DNA of 7,707 nt from Candidatus Thalassarchaeaceae archaeon (lineage in GTDB: Archaea > Thermoplasmatota > Poseidoniia > Poseidoniales > Thalassarchaeaceae): NCBI GenBank assembly GCA_030754395.1, contig JASMAJ010000036.1, positions 1 through 7,707 on the forward strand. Reading direction: 5' to 3'. Shown piece by piece: positions 5,681 to 7,707 of this stretch (position 1 is the first letter of the stretch; each line of letters opens with the position of its first letter). Made by a program: the position numbers and the translations under genes. The notes under the pieces are model-generated. The model did not search any database. It was not told the origin of the DNA and saw only the letters and a program-made list of their open reading frames with translations.

Positions 5681-7411
5681 TTATCCATGCAGGAAAAGAA
5701 GGTTGACTTTACCATCTTCTTGCACTGGTTCTATCCTAGCAAATCCTACTCTTTCCAGTTGAATAACAGCCCCTTCGTTCAATTCAAAATTTTCAATCAA
5801 ACCTTCTTCAATTACAAGACTATCTCCCTTGTTGCGAGTTAGGGTTGCTGAAATTGCCATTGAACTAGGAAGCCAATGAACAATCTGCCTCTTGTCTGTT
5901 TTCTCCCATGATTCTACAATGGCTTTGTTCTCTGAAATTTGGACATCGGCGAAATCTTTTAATCGAATCTTATTGTTCTTCAAATCATTCTCTTCAATAA
6001 GAATTGAACCATCATCCATATCCCACTCCCTATTGCCTATTTCTGATCCATCCGGATGGCGGGCGACTGAGACTTTCATTATCGGTTCTTTCGAAAAACT
6101 ACTGGAATCTAAATGAAGTGTCTTAGCACCTCGAATGAAGGAACGTCGTTCGCATTTTTTATCAATAATTGAAGAATTAAATGATTCAATTGTCTGCATC
6201 GAGATGGATATGTCCTTCTGAGTCAGACCAAGTTCTATCCAAAAATCTCGTAATGCAGCAGGGTCAAACCCTTTTCTTCGCAATGCGCTTATTGTCGGTA
6301 AACGTGCGTCATCCCAACCTGAGTATTTCCCATCTTCAATTTGAGACCGCATCCCTGATGTCGAGAAACTACCAAATTCATGCACCTTTACACGACCCCA
6401 ATACAGAGTTTCAGGATAATTCCAACCAAAGTGCTGGTAAAGCAAAGTTTGTTTTCTTGTTGAGTCCATCAAATCCTTACCTCGGATGATATGAGTTACT
6501 CCTTGTTCGTAGTCTTCTATTGCACTCTGGAAGTCGAGGAGAGGCCATACTTTGTATTGTTCTCCAACCATTGGATGAGATGTGTGCTGGATACGTAGTG
6601 CGGGCCAATCTCTAAGTGCAGGATTCGGGAGTTGAAGGTCTGTTTTGACACGTACAACAGCACCTCCTTCTTCGATACCTCCATTATTCATCGAATCCCA
6701 ATCCTTCAAATTTTCTTCAATTAGGCGGTTTCTACAAGTGCATGGTGTTTTCGAATCTCTTAATTTCTTAAATTCAGCTGCCGAACATCGGCAAACATAA
6801 CCGAACCCTGAGGAAATCATTTGATTAGCATAATCAAGATAGACTGGCATCCTATCACTTGCTCGAATAATTATATCAGCAGATTTTCCAGACAACCATT
6901 CAAATTCTTTCTCTATCCAACTATATGCTTTAGGGAGAGGAGGTTTTACCTTTGTGTCAGTATCATCAAATCGTAGGACTATTTTCCCATCATACATTTC
7001 AGCATATTGGGAATTAATTGCCACACCCCTAGCGTGACCTAATGTGAGTGGTCCGTTAGGATTTGGTGCAAATCGCAGAATAACGGCGCCCTTAATGGCA
7101 TTTGGTAGTGGTTTTAGTCCAATCCGTTTCTGTTGTTTCTGTCGACTAAGAGCTTCGGGATTTGTAGCAGAAAGCGCAGTCCTAGCGGCTTCCACCCCTT
7201 CTTTATCTGCTAATTCATTTGCAGCATCAACTTCATTCATTACAAGTGACTTCAGTTCTTTTGCTCTGGATCTAAGATCTGCTCTCTCACTAAGTAATCT
7301 GCCAAGAACGGATCCAACCTGGCCTTTACCGTTGTATTCAACAGCATTTTGCAAGGCATATTTACGAACAGTTGCGATAATATCCTCCCCCCAGTCGTCA
7401 GTTGCGGGCAT
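5681..7411 (-). CDS. gltX: Glutamyl-tRNA synthetase, archaeal type (class I)
   Basis: The enzyme charges tRNA-Glu with glutamate; archaeal forms are usually non-discriminating and also charge tRNA-Gln for later amidation by GatDE. The 576-aa protein starts with a helical extension of about 105 residues, usual for archaeal GluRS. The Rossmann catalytic domain opens with LRFAPNPNGPLTLGHARG (112-129), whose TLGH (123-126) is the HIGH motif, followed by LRFDDTD (146-152). Cysteines C207, C209, C224 and C226 form a CxC...CxC cluster, likely a zinc site. Further family blocks are LRDWPALRI (266-274), ITHIIRGKD-like VTHIIRGKD (305-313), WGRVKVHEFG (338-347), the KMSKS-equivalent FSTSGMR (349-355) and YSGWDDARLPT (363-373). 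A beta-rich anticodon-binding region fills 430-576. The ATG lies 38 bases after the rnhB stop on the same strand, so the two are probably cotranscribed. No strong Shine-Dalgarno site is seen. Confidence 0.96.
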   Translation of the reverse strand: MPATDDWGEDIIATVRKYALQNAVEYNGKGQVGSVLGRLLSERADLRSRAKELKSLVMNEVDAANELADKEGVEAARTALSATNPEALSRQKQQKRIGLKPLPNAIKGAVILRFAPNPNGPLTLGHARGVAINSQYAEMYDGKIVLRFDDTDTKVKPPLPKAYSWIEKEFEWLSGKSADIIIRASDRMPVYLDYANQMISSGFGYVCRCSAAEFKKLRDSKTPCTCRNRLIEENLKDWDSMNNGGIEEGGAVVRVKTDLQLPNPALRDWPALRIQHTSHPMVGEQYKVWPLLDFQSAIEDYEQGVTHIIRGKDLMDSTRKQTLLYQHFGWNYPETLYWGRVKVHEFGSFSTSGMRSQIEDGKYSGWDDARLPTISALRRKGFDPAALRDFWIELGLTQKDISISMQTIESFNSSIIDKKCERRSFIRGAKTLHLDSSSFSKEPIMKVSVARHPDGSEIGNREWDMDDGSILIEENDLKNNKIRLKDFADVQISENKAIVESWEKTDKRQIVHWLPSSMAISATLTRNKGDSLVIEEGLIENFELNEGAVIQLERVGFARIEPVQEDGKVNLLFLHG

Positions 7412-7449
7412 CTTATCAAGCCAATGGCCGGTTATGAGGCATTTGACGC

Positions 7450-7707
7450 TTATCTTCTTCGCCAGTCTTCAAGAGTTGATTGTACGATGGAACCGCCATT
7501 TCGATTTCTGATAGGAACAGGTGTTCCGTGCACCTCAGTCCAAATGTCTGATACGGTTGCCCAACTCCATCTAAGGCAGTCATGAGGCGATTTATTTTCA
7601 AGGAGTTTTTTGACTGCAATTCTAGTCTTTTGATCTGAAGGATAACCTGAACCAATCTCAATACCTGTTCTAATTTCAATCTCCTTGATTTCAGAGTCTC
7701 TTGTGAC
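7450..7707 (-). CDS. rnhB: Ribonuclease HII, C-terminal part (gene runs off right edge)
   Basis: RNase HII cuts the RNA strand of RNA-DNA hybrids and starts removal of ribonucleotides from DNA. The last 85 residues are visible, in frame from the edge to a TAA at 7452-7450. VTRDSEIKEIE (1-11) is the end of the conserved helix that follows the SAASILAKVTRD region, and EIGSGYPSDQKT (17-28) is the family's GSGYPSD motif, whose Tyr is known to contact the RNA-DNA junction. LRWSWATV corresponds to the conserved VRxSWxT block. The four active-site carboxylates lie upstream, outside the window. The extreme C-terminus QSTLEDWRRR fits a PCNA-interacting peptide (Q-x-x-L-x-x-aromatic). A longer open frame at 7416-7679 on the same strand is a shadow: it has no family resemblance, while this frame matches RNase HII along its whole length. 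It lies upstream of gltX. Confidence 0.93.
   Translation of the reverse strand, partial: VTRDSEIKEIEIRTGIEIGSGYPSDQKTRIAVKKLLENKSPHDCLRWSWATVSDIWTEVHGTPVPIRNRNGGSIVQSTLEDWRRR
7462..7482 (-). other. Candidate PIP box (PCNA-binding peptide) at the RNase HII C-terminus
   Basis: The codons for QSTLEDW end three residues before the stop. The pattern Q-x-x-L-x-x-W is the archaeal form of the PCNA-interacting box, and archaeal RNase HII is known to bind PCNA through its C-terminal tail. The second aromatic of the full consensus is replaced by Arg. Confidence 0.6.

Noticed and set aside
7044..7511. Plus-strand open frame of 155 codons over the 5' part of gltX and the end of rnhB
   Set aside because: Antisense to two recognised genes; the hydrophobic Ser/Phe/Ala-rich product mirrors the opposite strand's coding.
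7416..7679. Minus-strand open frame of 87 codons upstream of gltX
   Set aside because: Out-of-frame shadow of rnhB. Its sequence has no family resemblance, while the overlapping frame matches the RNase HII C-terminus throughout.
1..7707. CRISPR arrays, insertion sequences, rRNA genes, long tandem repeats
   Set aside because: Looked for on both strands by eye; no regularly spaced repeats, transposase motifs or rRNA-like blocks were seen, and coding regions fill almost the whole window.

Overview
The window looks like a fragment of an archaeal chromosome, most likely a planktonic euryarchaeote or Thermoplasmatota relative such as Marine Group II/III (Poseidoniales-like). The domain assignment is firm. 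It rests on an archaeosine synthase (ArcS), an archaeal-type 151-aa ribosomal protein S15, an archaeal-type glutamyl-tRNA synthetase with an N-terminal helical extension, and an archaeal RNase HII with a likely C-terminal PCNA-binding peptide. The lineage is an inference from these families and from the secreted, membrane-anchored proteins of unknown function.

Layout. Positions 1-288 (minus) hold the start of a secreted protein that runs off the left edge. It diverges from a plus-strand block: arcS (350-2143), rps15 (2219-2674) and a 291-aa protein (2718-3593) that I read as a shortened, catalytically dead relative of the RecJ/GAN/Cdc45 DHH family. This block meets a minus-strand block tail to tail, with a 15-base overlap of the two coding ends. 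Reading in its own direction, the minus block is the end of rnhB (7450 to the right edge), gltX (5681-7411) and a 665-aa surface protein (3579-5576) with a signal peptide, three C-terminal membrane segments and a cytoplasmic four-cysteine zinc-ribbon-like tail.

How it fits together. Most genes serve information processing: tRNA modification (archaeosine at position 15), the small ribosomal subunit, tRNA charging, removal of ribonucleotides from DNA, and possibly the replicative helicase (Cdc45-like role). In other archaea a RecJ-like gene lies beside the S15 gene, so this position supports the reading of the degenerate protein. The two secreted proteins are typical accessory surface genes with no recognisable activity.

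Three points matter to a reader. Two real edge genes (the secreted protein and rnhB) are easily missed because they are partial and overlapped by spurious frames. The true arcS start is 350, not the upstream in-frame ATG at 170. There is also a sharp composition step, from about 59% GC over bases 1-420 to about 40% over the next 180 bases, and it falls inside arcS.
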